A DNA stretch of 64,000 nucleotides from Polynucleobacter sp. AP-Capit-er-40B-B4 (lineage in GTDB: Bacteria; Pseudomonadota; Gammaproteobacteria; Burkholderiales; Burkholderiaceae), in the NCBI RefSeq assembly GCF_018882245.1, contig NZ_JACVOV010000001.1, forward strand, positions 372,001 to 436,000. Reading direction: 5' to 3'. The notes beneath the pieces are model-generated. The model ran no database searches, was not told the origin of the DNA, and saw only the letters and a list, made by a program, of their open reading frames with translations. This document shows positions 35,541-44,109 of this stretch, in pieces (within the stretch, counting starts at the first letter, position 1; every line of letters starts with the position of its first letter). Position numbers and translations under genes: made by a program.

Positions 35541-35570
35541 TCGACAGGGACCCTCAAAAAATGGTAGAAT
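35541..35570 (+). promoter_or_regulatory. Candidate promoter of initiator tRNA gene
   Basis: TCGACA (35541-35546) and TAGAAT (35565-35570) are 18 bp apart. The predicted start is about 5 bases before the mature tRNA. Confidence 0.6.
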
Positions 35571-35582
35571 TTCAGCTTCAGA

Positions 35583-35659
<77 letters not shown>

Positions 35660-35672
35660 AGATTTACGCTCT

Positions 35673-35698
35673 AAGCCCTTAATTTTTAAGGGCTTTTT
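35673..35698 (+). terminator. Terminator of tRNA-fMet
   Basis: A perfect stem of AAGCCCTTAA and TTAAGGGCTT with a 3-base loop is followed by a T run, 14 bp after the tRNA. Confidence 0.85.
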
Positions 35699-35715
35699 GC
35701 TTTTCTAGGCGATAG

Positions 35716-35739
35716 AAAAGCCTGATTTCTCAGGCTTTT
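35716..35739 (-). terminator. Terminator between tRNA and lipoprotein gene
   Basis: AAAAGCCTGA and TCAGGCTTTT form a perfect stem with a 4-base loop. With A and T flanks it can act on both strands, ending the minus-strand lipoprotein transcript 20 bp after its stop. Confidence 0.75.
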
Positions 35740-35758
35740 GGACTATTTAGGCTTGGAC

Positions 35759-36130
35759 TTAATTCAAAACCTTGTAACCGCGCCCACTCAAACATCGCTT
35801 TACAACCGCCTCCTGGGCTTGATTGCCTGTAAAGGCGCCGCCTGCACCTCCAATCACTGCACCAGCACCAGCTGCCTGAACGATGCCAGTCTTATTGCCG
35901 CCCGTAACAAGACCCAACAATCCACCCACCACTGCACCGGCACCAGCGCCCTTGGCGGCAGTCTCGCCCATGCCAGACTGTTGTTGCGCATAAGCCTGGC
36001 AATCACTTAAATCTTTCTCATAAGCAGATTCATTGACGCCCTTCATATCCACTAGCGGTCGCACATTTGCTCCAGCACAACCAACTGTAATAGCAACTAC
36101 CAAAGAAGATAAGACGAGTAGCTTATTCAT
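35759..36130 (-). CDS. Glycine-zipper outer membrane lipoprotein
   Basis: This 123-aa protein has a lipoprotein signal peptide ending in the lipobox-like AITVGC. Two hydrophobic glycine-zipper stretches follow (AAKGAGAGAVVGGLLGLVTGG and AAGAGAVIGGAGGAFTG). A C-terminal Cys lies in VVKRCLSGRGYKVLN. Such proteins usually sit in the outer membrane; the exact function is unknown. The ATG at 36130 (MNKLLVLSS) is preferred over a TTG two codons upstream. Confidence 0.85.
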   Translation of the reverse strand: MNKLLVLSSLVVAITVGCAGANVRPLVDMKGVNESAYEKDLSDCQAYAQQQSGMGETAAKGAGAGAVVGGLLGLVTGGNKTGIVQAAGAGAVIGGAGGAFTGNQAQEAVVKRCLSGRGYKVLN

Positions 36131-36158
36131 AAGCAATTCCTTTTATTCAATTCCACAT

Positions 36159-37871
36159 CTAGCGATGCCATAGTCGTTTTATATCATGCCTCCAAAATTG
36201 TGTTGAAGACTTGGCATTATTTTTAAATGACCAAGTCTGAAATCCCGTTTCTGGAGTTTGATAAAAAGGAATATCTAAATCTTTGTAGCGAGCAGTCACA
36301 TCAGGATGCGGGTGCCCGTATCGATTTCGATAGCCATTTTGGGCAAATGCTTGATTGGGCTCCAATCGCTTGAGAAGCGCCACCGAAGAAGATGTTTTAC
36401 TGCCATGATGTGGCGCCATAAATATCAATTCCCTTTCGCCAATTTCCTTAAGCATTTCCGCATCTAGCCGTTCTGTGATTTCTGCCTCACCCTGTTTCTC
36501 AACATCGCCCGTTAACCAAAGTGAGCTTTGCGTATTTCGCACTTCCAGCACACAGCTCATCTCATTGGGTTTTCCAGGGTGTTGATTCGAAAATACCGTT
36601 GCTTCATGGGGATGCCAGATAACGAATTCGACGCCATCCCATACCCAGCGCTGACCAAATCGACATGGGATGCTGGGAATGCTTCTGGCCCGCAAATTTT
36701 CCAACAAGGGATTGCCGCTGGGCAAAGACCCCATCATAAAATCAAACTGAATGTGTTTTAGCAGTGTCGCGGCACCACCTACATGATCGCTATCACTATG
36801 ACTAATTACCATGCGATCAATATGATCGATTCCTCTACCGCGAAAATAAGGAAGAATGATCCTCTGACCAGCATCGTCTTTCTTGCCTTGAATGGGTCCA
36901 GCGTCATAGAGCAATCTTCTGTTTGCAGTTTCAATAAGCACTGCAGTGCCCTGGCCGATATCCAAAATGCTTGCGCTAAATTCTCCTTGTGCAAGATCAG
37001 ATACGTTCAAAAACTGGAAGGGTGAAATAAATAATGGAATAGAAAAAACAATTCCAAGCAATCTTCGCTTCCATGTATCCCTAATATCGCCTGGACGGAT
37101 CGCATAAATAATTCCTACACTAGAGACTAGGAACAGCCACCACTCCGGCTGCCGTGACCAGACTACAGACCAACTCCAATTCGCCATCCATTCAAGGGTG
37201 ATGGCCAAATATTCCATAGCAGCATGGGCGGACCATATTAACCAGCGGCCAATGAATTCTGGAAGCATTGCTCCGATGATTGCCAACGGCGTCACGACAT
37301 AACTCACTAAAGGTATGGCAAAAGCATTGGCCAATGGCGAGACAACAGAAACTTGATAAAACCAATACAAAGTAAATGGCAATAGTGCCAGCGTGACAAC
37401 AGCTTGTACACGACATGCCTCACGCAAAGCTTGAATCGCACGAAGTGACCAATGAACTTGCAACTCCTTTCCAGTCGGAATCCCGAGCAAACCAGACGAA
37501 TCACCCATCGCATACAAAATAGCCGCCACTGCACCAAAAGATAGCCAAAAGCCTGGGGTATAAGGAGCCATAGGATCAATGAGCAGCACAAAAGCCAAAG
37601 CCCACCACCAGATATCAAACGAACGAGGATTTCTGCCGGTCCATAAAGCAAACGCTACAACACCAACCATATACATCGTTCTTTGCGCCGGAATCTGAAA
37701 GCCAGCTAACCATGCATAAACAAATGCTGTGATAAATCCAGAGATTGCTGCAACCTTACTAACCGGTGCAATCAGAGGCCAAGTACGTCGACGCCAAATG
37801 AAGGCCGCAAAAGAAGCGCCCACACCAGCCAACATCGTGACATGAAGCCCTGATATTGAGATTAAATGCAA
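36159..37871 (-). pseudogene. comEC: ComEC C-terminal part, separated by inserted element
   Basis: ComEC is the inner-membrane channel that imports single-stranded DNA in natural transformation. This piece starts in the middle of the competence domain at HLISISGLHVTM. It continues through several membrane helices to a metallo-beta-lactamase domain (ISHSDSDHVGG, MAPHHGSKTSSS). The N-terminal piece lies 15 kb away at 53.0-53.8 kb. Element-derived bases 37863-37871 supply a chance TTG start, so a truncated protein could be made but would lack the OB-fold part. Excision between the ATTGAGAT repeats restores the frame. Confidence 0.93.
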
Positions 37872-37892
37872 CTACTACCCATGATTTAGGGG
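37855..37892. other. Left attachment site of the comEC element
   Basis: ATTGAGAT (37855-37862) is the 8-bp repeat shared with the right end. Inside the element it is followed by TACCCAT-N5-AGGGG (37876-37892). This is the mirror of the arm CCCCT-N6-ATGGGTA at 52965-52982 of the right end. On the comEC side the sequence is ordinary comEC coding DNA. Confidence 0.85.
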
Positions 37893-38201
37893 ATATTTTT
37901 AGCTCAATGGGCACCCCGGGGGCTTCTTTAATAACCAACCCCGACATTTCAGGTACCCCACCCCATCGATCCAGAGGCTCCAACAGCAAGCAAGTTCAGA
38001 TAATTTTTTGAAAAAAGTTACGGCATTAGAGTCTCTGGAGATAAGTATGAAGCACGTTTTTCACTTTGCAGACCCTGCCGAATGGAAATAACACTTAAAA
38101 CAGAGTGTTGGGCATAGTGATGCCTTAATATGGTGATAATTATTTGAACGACCCTTTAAATACTTACAGCGAATATTTAACCCCTAATAAAAGTGTCAAT
38201 A
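37893..38201. other. Gene-free left end of the element
   Basis: No convincing gene is present here. Open frames on the minus strand are the readthrough of the comEC frame. A short palindrome GGCAT-AGTG-ATGCC (38111-38124) and AT-rich DNA just before the cargo operon may hold its promoter or operator, but I see no clear -35/-10 pair. Confidence 0.5.
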
Positions 38202-38537
38202 ATGAATTTTGAAATATATAAAACGAAAGATGCCATGCGCTATTTGCGTAATTGGAGCATCTTTGGACTTCTCATATCTTTTTTGGGTGTTACCACCCCA
38301 TACACAGGAGAAGCTGACATTAATTGGAGCTACTTCCCGAGCTCCTTAGTATCAAGCATGCTTTATAGCACAGCATGTTTTGTTGTATTTATGTATTTAC
38401 AGGAGCGTGCAGCAAGCAAAAAGGAGGAAGAAAGCAAAGTTGTAAATGATGTGCTTATACGTGCATTTATTAGCACCCTCATTGTGAAGTTTGCTACTTT
38501 TATTTTCTTCTTTTTAGTTGGCCTCATTACCGGCTAA
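38202..38537 (+). CDS. Small membrane protein, function unknown (cargo gene 1)
   Basis: This 111-aa protein has three predicted membrane segments (about residues 17-35, 48-68 and 88-108) and a Lys/Glu-rich loop (AASKKEEESKV) between the last two. No family is recognised. The ATG at 38202 is used; a GTG at 38193 is possible, and neither has a clear ribosome binding site. It is first in the plus-strand cargo operon, 49 bp before the J-domain gene. Codon use is AT-richer than in the core genes. Confidence 0.7.
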   Translation: MNFEIYKTKDAMRYLRNWSIFGLLISFLGVTTPYTGEADINWSYFPSSLVSSMLYSTACFVVFMYLQERAASKKEEESKVVNDVLIRAFISTLIVKFATFIFFFLVGLITG

Positions 38538-38586
38538 ATCGGTTCTTTCAATGGTGAACTTAGTTAAGAAAGATTGACCTTACTTA

Positions 38587-39924
38587 ATGTCAAATATTAA
38601 TGACCCATTAGGTTATTACGCATTGTTGGGCGTAAGCTCTAGTGCCACTTCTGAAGACATTAAAAAAGCCTATCGCCAGAAGGCGATGGACTTGCATCCA
38701 GATAGAAACCCCGGCAAAGATACAACTAGTATTTTCCAACAACTTCAAACCGCCTACTCAGTGCTAGGCGATCCCAATAAGCGATCTGAATACGATACTT
38801 TGGGTTTGAATACAGGCTCTTACGAAAGCGGTCCGCAAGCAGAAGACAAGCCATTAGAGCCAATTAAGTGCACGGCTTGCGGTTGCATTACCGCACAGCC
38901 AAGATACGCGATTTTTTATAAGGTCTACAGCTATCTTGTAATGACGCATAAAGACGCAACGCAAGGAATGTATTGCGCAACCTGTGCGGCTAAGCAAGCC
39001 CTTAAATGCAGTGCAATCACATGGTTTTTTGGTTGGTGGGGATTCCCGTGGGGTCCTTTGTATAGCGTTCCAGCTTTATTTAGAAACTTATTGGGTGGTG
39101 AGCAGCCTATTGAGCAGAATGCACATATCTTGGCGTATCAAGCTGCCTATTTCTATTCAATTGGAAAGCTTGATTTAGCACGAAGTGTGGCATCCGAAGC
39201 TCTAGAGTGGTCTTTGAAGTTGCAAAAACAAAAAGATGGAAAAAGACGAAAGCTTGGTTATCCTGCGGATGAAGAGGCCGAGCAATTGGTAAGCCGAGTT
39301 CAATCATTATTAGCTGCGCTTAATAACGGTAGCCCAATTAAAGAGTTAAAGAATCAATGGGGATTCAAAGGCAAAGTCTTTATATGGCAATTGGGATTGG
39401 CCGTAGGGATTATTGGAAGTCTTTGGACATGGATTGCCTACGAGGATCATAAGTCAAATGTTGCTTATGAAAGGTCCGCTCCTACATATCAAACTCCTGC
39501 AAATCCAGATTCTTCATTGGCAGTAATGCCTACCCCGGAGTCTGGTCCAATGAGTTATTTAGTTTCTTTAAACCCCAATCAACAGTACCCAACGTTTAGG
39601 GTTACTTCGAATTCATACGGACCAAACTACGTTGTTAAATTGGTGAATGCCAGCACGGGGATGACCGTTATGACTGGATTTGCCAGAGCAGGTGAAACGG
39701 TAGATTTTTCTGTACCGCTTGGGGTTTATAAAGTAAAAATTGCATCTGGCAATATTTGGTATGGACCCTATAGTTTATTTGGCAGTCAAACTGACTACTC
39801 GGAAATAAAGGATTTGGTGGATTTTCACATCGAGGGTAATCAGTACATTGGTCATAGTCTGACTTTGCAGGCAGTCCGCGGTGGAAATACCCAAAGCATC
39901 AAAATTGGCGCTGGTCAGTTCTAA
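38587..39924 (+). CDS. J-domain (DnaJ-like) membrane-associated protein (cargo gene 2)
   Basis: The N-terminal J domain (residues ~8-72) has the HPD motif at 37-39, which activates Hsp70 ATPases such as DnaK. A cysteine region follows with CTACGC (~97) and CATCAAKQALKC (~131). Hydrophobic and aromatic WFFGWWGFPWGPLYS comes next, then a helical stretch (~175-240). One membrane helix (~260-282) precedes a C-terminal beta-rich domain of about 120 residues. The DnaJ G/F-rich region and canonical zinc repeats are absent, so this is not a housekeeping DnaJ. The J domain is certain; the rest is unassigned. Confidence 0.88.
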   Translation: MSNINDPLGYYALLGVSSSATSEDIKKAYRQKAMDLHPDRNPGKDTTSIFQQLQTAYSVLGDPNKRSEYDTLGLNTGSYESGPQAEDKPLEPIKCTACGCITAQPRYAIFYKVYSYLVMTHKDATQGMYCATCAAKQALKCSAITWFFGWWGFPWGPLYSVPALFRNLLGGEQPIEQNAHILAYQAAYFYSIGKLDLARSVASEALEWSLKLQKQKDGKRRKLGYPADEEAEQLVSRVQSLLAALNNGSPIKELKNQWGFKGKVFIWQLGLAVGIIGSLWTWIAYEDHKSNVAYERSAPTYQTPANPDSSLAVMPTPESGPMSYLVSLNPNQQYPTFRVTSNSYGPNYVVKLVNASTGMTVMTGFARAGETVDFSVPLGVYKVKIASGNIWYGPYSLFGSQTDYSEIKDLVDFHIEGNQYIGHSLTLQAVRGGNTQSIKIGAGQF

Positions 39925-39939
39925 GGAAATTTTAAGCAT

Positions 39940-40230
39940 ATGAAGATTAACTTCCCGCAGGCTTTAGCAGTTTTAATTCTGATCGCGGTGCTGCCGTTGC
40001 CCTATGGCTACTATTTACTGCTTCGTCCGGTGGTATGTTTGGGCTTAATTTATTTGCTTATTCGAGATTGGAAGCAGCTAAGTCAAAACACAAAAGCAAT
40101 CACTATTGTTATCGCTGTGCTCTTTAATCCATTTGCTGCAGTTTTTTTATCGAAATTAGTTTGGGTGCCAATTGACTTGGCTTGTAGTTATTTCTTATTT
40201 AAAAAGTATAAAAAAGAGGATTGGTCATGA
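39940..40230 (+). CDS. Small membrane protein, DUF6804-like (cargo gene 3)
   Basis: This 96-aa protein has three to four hydrophobic segments (ALAVLILIAVLPLPYGYYLLL, VCLGLIYLLI, AITIVIAVLFNPFAAVFL). The general pattern, including PYGYY and LFNP, resembles small membrane proteins of the DUF6804 type, from memory and with moderate certainty. It is in the operon and overlaps the next gene by 4 nt (ATGA), which implies coupled translation. Confidence 0.75.
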   Translation: MKINFPQALAVLILIAVLPLPYGYYLLLRPVVCLGLIYLLIRDWKQLSQNTKAITIVIAVLFNPFAAVFLSKLVWVPIDLACSYFLFKKYKKEDWS

Positions 40231-41051
40231 GAAAAATATTGGTAGCTCTTAGTCTATCTTTGCTCACTATATTTTCAGCAAATGCGGCAAATGAACTTAG
40301 TGAAGCTGACAAGGCTCTACTAGCTCTAGATTGGAAGACATCCCCGGCAACGGGGGATATTGGTGATAAAGCAAAAATTAAAATCCCAAAAGATGTTTTG
40401 TTTTTAGGCAACCAAGATACTCAAAAGTTTTTAAAGTTAAATGGTAATCCTGAGGCACCAAATACTTATACGATCTACAACCCAACGGAGGGTTGGTTTG
40501 CAATTTTCCACTTCACGGCGGCAGGGTATGTTAAGGATGATGAAAAAATAGATGCTGATGCTCTTATGAAGTCTATGAAAGAGCGAGATAAGGTTGACAA
40601 TGAGGATCGAAAAAAAGAAGGACTGCCACCTTTATATCTAGATGGTTGGTATATTCCTCCGCGATACGATTCAGCTACGAAACGTTTAGAGTGGGCGACA
40701 AAATTGCATGATGAGAAAAATGTTTCTACAATTAATTTTTCGACTCGTATATTGGGCCGTGGTGGATATATGAGCGCTGTATTGGTTACAGATCCAAAGA
40801 CTTTAGATAGGGATATTAAGTCCTTTAACACCGCCCTTACAAAATTTGAATATAACCCCGGTGAGAGATACTCAGAGTTTAAAGAGGGCGACAAAATTGC
40901 CGCATACGGTTTGGGTGCACTAGTTGCGGGCGGTGCAGCAGCAGCAGTCGCCTCTAAGGGCGGCTTCAAATTATTGTGGGTTGCAATCCTTGGCGCATTT
41001 GCAGCAGTAGGCGCATTTGTGAAAAAGTTATTTGGTAAAAAGCAAGGATAA
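40227..41051 (+). CDS. DUF2167 membrane-anchored protein (cargo gene 4)
   Basis: The product has 274 aa and a signal peptide (residues 1-20, ending SANAAN). It has the DUF2167 pattern: LDGWYIPPRYD, LEWATKL, STRILGRGGYMSAVLV, then YSEFKEGDKIAAYGLGALVAGG. A C-terminal hydrophobic helix and basic end (KKLFGKKQG) follow. The family is described only as predicted membrane-anchored. The ATG at 40227 has AGAGGA about 6 bases upstream and overlaps the previous stop. Its presence on a mobile element beside J-domain proteins is unusual. Confidence 0.88.
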   Translation: MRKILVALSLSLLTIFSANAANELSEADKALLALDWKTSPATGDIGDKAKIKIPKDVLFLGNQDTQKFLKLNGNPEAPNTYTIYNPTEGWFAIFHFTAAGYVKDDEKIDADALMKSMKERDKVDNEDRKKEGLPPLYLDGWYIPPRYDSATKRLEWATKLHDEKNVSTINFSTRILGRGGYMSAVLVTDPKTLDRDIKSFNTALTKFEYNPGERYSEFKEGDKIAAYGLGALVAGGAAAAVASKGGFKLLWVAILGAFAAVGAFVKKLFGKKQG

Positions 41052-41054
41052 GTT

Positions 41055-41795
41055 TTGATACATCAGCTATTAACGACAGAATATCTATTTTGGTTGGTAG
41101 CTTTTTTATTTTATCTTTTGGAGAACATAAAGCTTACCAAGTCTAATGAGGTCATCATCACTGAAACGCTATGGGGTCGCCTTAAGCCACTGATCTCTCT
41201 TAATGGTTTTGAGTTTGGAGGGAAAGAGGTTAATTTACTCAATCCCCTCACCCCTTTTTCTTCATTTTTTAGATTGCAGGTTGATTCAAATCGATCACAC
41301 AAAGAAGGTTATATAAGGACCGCTCGACGCATCAGACTATTTGAGAGCCGTATCTTGCCGTTTAGAGTGATTGGATCAATTGCATTTCTTTACTTAGTAT
41401 CGGGCCCGTTCCTTACTTATTATTTTGGGATTTCAGGCGCATTCATCATTTTATTGCCCATACATGCACTTTGTTTAATAGGTGCCCTGATCTTTCTTTT
41501 GACTTTGAGAAAGAAATTAGAACTTTCCTATGCTGATATTGCTGCAATATATTTTGAGTTGCTATTAGTCCCTGCGTATATGGCGGCTATCACAAAAAAG
41601 ATTGCCAATAAGCAAGCATTCCAATGTGATGGCTTCTACTTTTCGCTTCAAAAATCGGCGGACCTTGAATCCACCAAATATGAAGTCTCTCGAAAGATTG
41701 ATTTATTAGCATCCTTTTACGATGAATCTGACTCTCGGAACCGTGAACTTAAGAATTACAAATCAAAATTAGGGTTAAGTGATGTCGAGCAATGA
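41055..41795 (+). CDS. Membrane protein, function unknown (cargo gene 5)
   Basis: This 246-aa protein has an N-terminal hydrophobic segment (~8-22), then a soluble stretch. Two central membrane helices (~102-150) are followed by a soluble C-terminus rich in charged residues. No family is recognised. It starts at TTG 41055 with AAGGA 8 bases upstream, 3 bp after the DUF2167 gene. It overlaps the next J-domain gene by 14 bp, so all are one transcript. Confidence 0.75.
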   Translation: MIHQLLTTEYLFWLVAFLFYLLENIKLTKSNEVIITETLWGRLKPLISLNGFEFGGKEVNLLNPLTPFSSFFRLQVDSNRSHKEGYIRTARRIRLFESRILPFRVIGSIAFLYLVSGPFLTYYFGISGAFIILLPIHALCLIGALIFLLTLRKKLELSYADIAAIYFELLLVPAYMAAITKKIANKQAFQCDGFYFSLQKSADLESTKYEVSRKIDLLASFYDESDSRNRELKNYKSKLGLSDVEQ

Positions 41796-42132
41796 TTGGT
41801 ATGTAGTTATTGTCCTGGCTCTAGTTGGCTACTGGGGAACATCGGCGGTAATAAGATTTTTTAAAAAGGAGAATGATTGGACTAGCGCTCAGTCAAACAG
41901 TGGTGAGCGCGCATCCCCCCCTGATAAAAGTGATGGCGCTTGGTACCTTGTGTTGGATTTGCCTTCAAGCGCCTCTATGGATGAGGTCAAGGCAGCCTAT
42001 AAACGTAAGATCTCTATGTACCACCCTGATAAGGTCAGCACTATGGGCCCAGAATTTAATGAAATTGCACAGCGTAAGACTAAGCAGATAAACGCAGCCT
42101 ATGATGAGGCAATTCGTAGTTTTAATAATTGA
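41782..42132 (+). CDS. Membrane-anchored J-domain protein (cargo gene 6)
   Basis: This 116-aa protein has one N-terminal membrane helix (residues ~6-25) and a short linker. A C-terminal J domain (~52-112) has HPD at 81-83. Topology resembles a type III J protein that would recruit Hsp70 to the membrane. The ATG at 41782 is chosen (AGGG upstream) over an adjacent GTG. It is the second J protein of the operon and is not a copy of the first. Confidence 0.85.
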   Translation: MSSNDWYVVIVLALVGYWGTSAVIRFFKKENDWTSAQSNSGERASPPDKSDGAWYLVLDLPSSASMDEVKAAYKRKISMYHPDKVSTMGPEFNEIAQRKTKQINAAYDEAIRSFNN

Positions 42133-42168
42133 CCGTACCAAAATAATAGATATTTGATTGGCTAGCCT

Positions 42169-43047
42169 ATGAGTAACTTTGTCGTCATTGATTTCGAAAC
42201 TGCAAATGAGGACATATCCAGCATCTGTCAAATTGGAATCGTGCGATATGAAAATGGAATTCAAGTTGATGCTTACGAATCATTGGTGAATCCAGAAGAT
42301 TACTTCGCCGGGATGAATGTATCAATTCATGGAATAGAAGAAGAGGATGTTGAGAGTGCTCCAACATTTCCGGAAATTTATAAAGATGTGGAAAATTTTC
42401 TTAAAGGAAGCCTAGTTTTAAGTCATGGATGGTTTGATAGACGGGCGCTTGAAAAAGTGATTGTTAAATATGGGTTATCACCCATTAACAACCCTTGGCT
42501 TGATACCACGCGTGTCGTACGAAGGGCGCTGCCTGAATATTCTCGCAAAGGATATGGACTTCAGAATTTGGCTAAACATTTTGACTTAAGTACTAAGCCT
42601 CATGACGCACTTGATGATGCATCTACGTGCGCTGCGGTTGTAATTAAACTACTTGAACTAACCAACACTAAAATTGAAGATTGGTTAGAGTTGGTAAATA
42701 GGCCTATTTCCCTAGGTTCTGGATCAAGTTCATATAAGCCATTTGATCCCAAGGATTTTGAACCCAATCCTGAGGGAGAGTATTACGGTGAGGCTATTGT
42801 GTTTACAGGAGCCCTTTCAATGGTTAGGGTCGAGGCGCAAAAATTGGCTGCAAGTCTTGGTTTTACTATTCACAATGACGTAAAAAAAGGTACCACATGC
42901 TTGGTAACGGGCGTTCAAGAGCCCGCTCATTTGAAGGGTAAGGACAAAAGCTCTAAGCAATTAAAAGTTGAGAAAATGGTTGCTGATGGTAATAGAGTCA
43001 GAATATTTTCAGAAAGCGATTTTATGCAGATCTGTAAGTTAAGTTAG
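42169..43047 (+). CDS. DEDDh exonuclease with C-terminal BRCT domain (cargo gene 7)
   Basis: This is a DnaQ/RNase T-type 3'-5' exonuclease domain (residues ~1-170). Its acids are D8 and E10 (VIDFETA), D90 (SHGWFD) and H145 with D150 (KPHDALDDAS). All DEDDh residues are present, so it is likely active. A linker is followed by a BRCT domain (~212-290: AIVFTGALSMVRVEAQKLAASLGF, then KGTTCLVTG) like that of NAD ligase. DnaQ-BRCT fusions occur in diverse bacteria; the role here is unknown, perhaps nucleic-acid degradation. Confidence 0.9.
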   Translation: MSNFVVIDFETANEDISSICQIGIVRYENGIQVDAYESLVNPEDYFAGMNVSIHGIEEEDVESAPTFPEIYKDVENFLKGSLVLSHGWFDRRALEKVIVKYGLSPINNPWLDTTRVVRRALPEYSRKGYGLQNLAKHFDLSTKPHDALDDASTCAAVVIKLLELTNTKIEDWLELVNRPISLGSGSSSYKPFDPKDFEPNPEGEYYGEAIVFTGALSMVRVEAQKLAASLGFTIHNDVKKGTTCLVTGVQEPAHLKGKDKSSKQLKVEKMVADGNRVRIFSESDFMQICKLS

Positions 43048-43055
43048 GTGATGCT

Positions 43056-43598
43056 ATGGAACTAGAAAACGTTGTAAGGGAATTACTCGACAATAAGGAC
43101 TTGGAGTTAGAGCTTGTCTCTCCAGATGCTAAATACTATTTCGTGTACTCAACCAATATTGTTGCCAAGGAAACGGAGGTTGTTGCTTCTGAGCAATTAA
43201 CAAGAACCTATTGGATTTCTGGATTTGAGAAGAGCACAAGCGGTGCTCCGGCTTGGGGTTCATACCAGCATGAGACTCAAATTGAGTCAGTGACTAATTT
43301 GATTCGATTTGCTAAGTACAAGACTCTAGGCGTCTACGATCAGTGGCAGCAAAAATGCCCAAAATGCGGGAATGTTACTTCGGGAAAGATTTGGAGAAAT
43401 TCTCCTAAGAGTTGTGAAGCAAAACTTGATAATAAAAAATGTGGGTATGAATTCACCGCTTCAGACAAAGATAGGCGACTCAATAAAGTGGTATTCGATA
43501 AATTGACTAAGGCCACCCATGATCATTGGGAGTGGCAAAAAAAGGCAGCAAAACAACACAATGCGATTGGGGCACAGACCCAACAAGGCTTGTTTTGA
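43056..43598 (+). CDS. Zinc-ribbon protein, function unknown (cargo gene 8)
   Basis: This 180-aa protein has an N-terminal half with no recognised domain. A four-Cys zinc ribbon (CPKCGNV at ~111, then C-x7-CGYEF at ~130) and a charged C-terminus containing a His/Trp-rich stretch (HDHWEWQKK) follow. It is 8 bp after the exonuclease gene and is the last of the plus-strand operon, ending convergently with the exported-protein genes. Nucleic-acid binding is plausible for such a ribbon but not shown. Confidence 0.78.
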   Translation: MELENVVRELLDNKDLELELVSPDAKYYFVYSTNIVAKETEVVASEQLTRTYWISGFEKSTSGAPAWGSYQHETQIESVTNLIRFAKYKTLGVYDQWQQKCPKCGNVTSGKIWRNSPKSCEAKLDNKKCGYEFTASDKDRRLNKVVFDKLTKATHDHWEWQKKAAKQHNAIGAQTQQGLF

Positions 43599-43611
43599 TG
43601 GTCGGTTGCTG

Positions 43612-44103
43612 TTACCGACAATAGAATCCGCCTGAGCCGTTTGGCGTGCAATCAAAGCCGCCAGAATTGCCTCTGGTAAGTCCGGGCGTTAAGTTGGTAG
43701 GAGGTGTGTAGGTTGGAGGGGCCGGGTTGTTTTGAGCGGGCATTGGATAGTTAAACTGCGGGAGTGGCACCAAGGGCGCAGGGTGTCGTTTTGCTTCAAT
43801 AGCATCGGCTATTTGTTGCAACGTGTACTTCCCTTTCCTGTAGGATCCATCCACGAAGACCATATAGAACCAAATGCCCTCAGCTCCATCTTTTCCATTG
43901 TCTCCGTAACATCCCGTTTTCACCCCTTTAATTTTGTATAGCCAGTGATAGTTTTTATCGCGAGCAATTTTATTGGGACACTCTTCATCTGTAAGTGTTA
44001 TTTCAGTGAAATTATCGGATGGATCAACAAAGATTTGAATATCTTTTGCCACAGTATTTCCCGATAGCAGGATAGCGGCTAAGGCTATTAAAAAATATTT
44101 CAC
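43612..44103 (-). CDS. Exported protein with CTPxGxGGxxCR tail (1 of 3)
   Basis: This 163-aa protein has a signal peptide (residues 1-19, cleaved near NTVAKD), an unassigned domain with two Cys (~20-105) and a Pro-rich linker (~105-140). The C-terminal tail is NLTPGLTRGNSGGFDCTPNGSGGFYCR in pattern, ending in Arg. The same tail ends the next two genes, although their N-terminal domains differ. The two Cys of the tail probably form a disulfide outside the cytoplasm. Function unknown. Confidence 0.8.
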   Translation of the reverse strand: MKYFLIALAAILLSGNTVAKDIQIFVDPSDNFTEITLTDEECPNKIARDKNYHWLYKIKGVKTGCYGDNGKDGAEGIWFYMVFVDGSYRKGKYTLQQIADAIEAKRHPAPLVPLPQFNYPMPAQNNPAPPTYTPPTNLTPGLTRGNSGGFDCTPNGSGGFYCR

Positions 44104-44109
44104 AGATTT

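Noticed and set aside
37759-37989. 76-codon minus-strand frame across the left element end
   Set aside because: Out-of-frame shadow of comEC extended into the element; no start signal.
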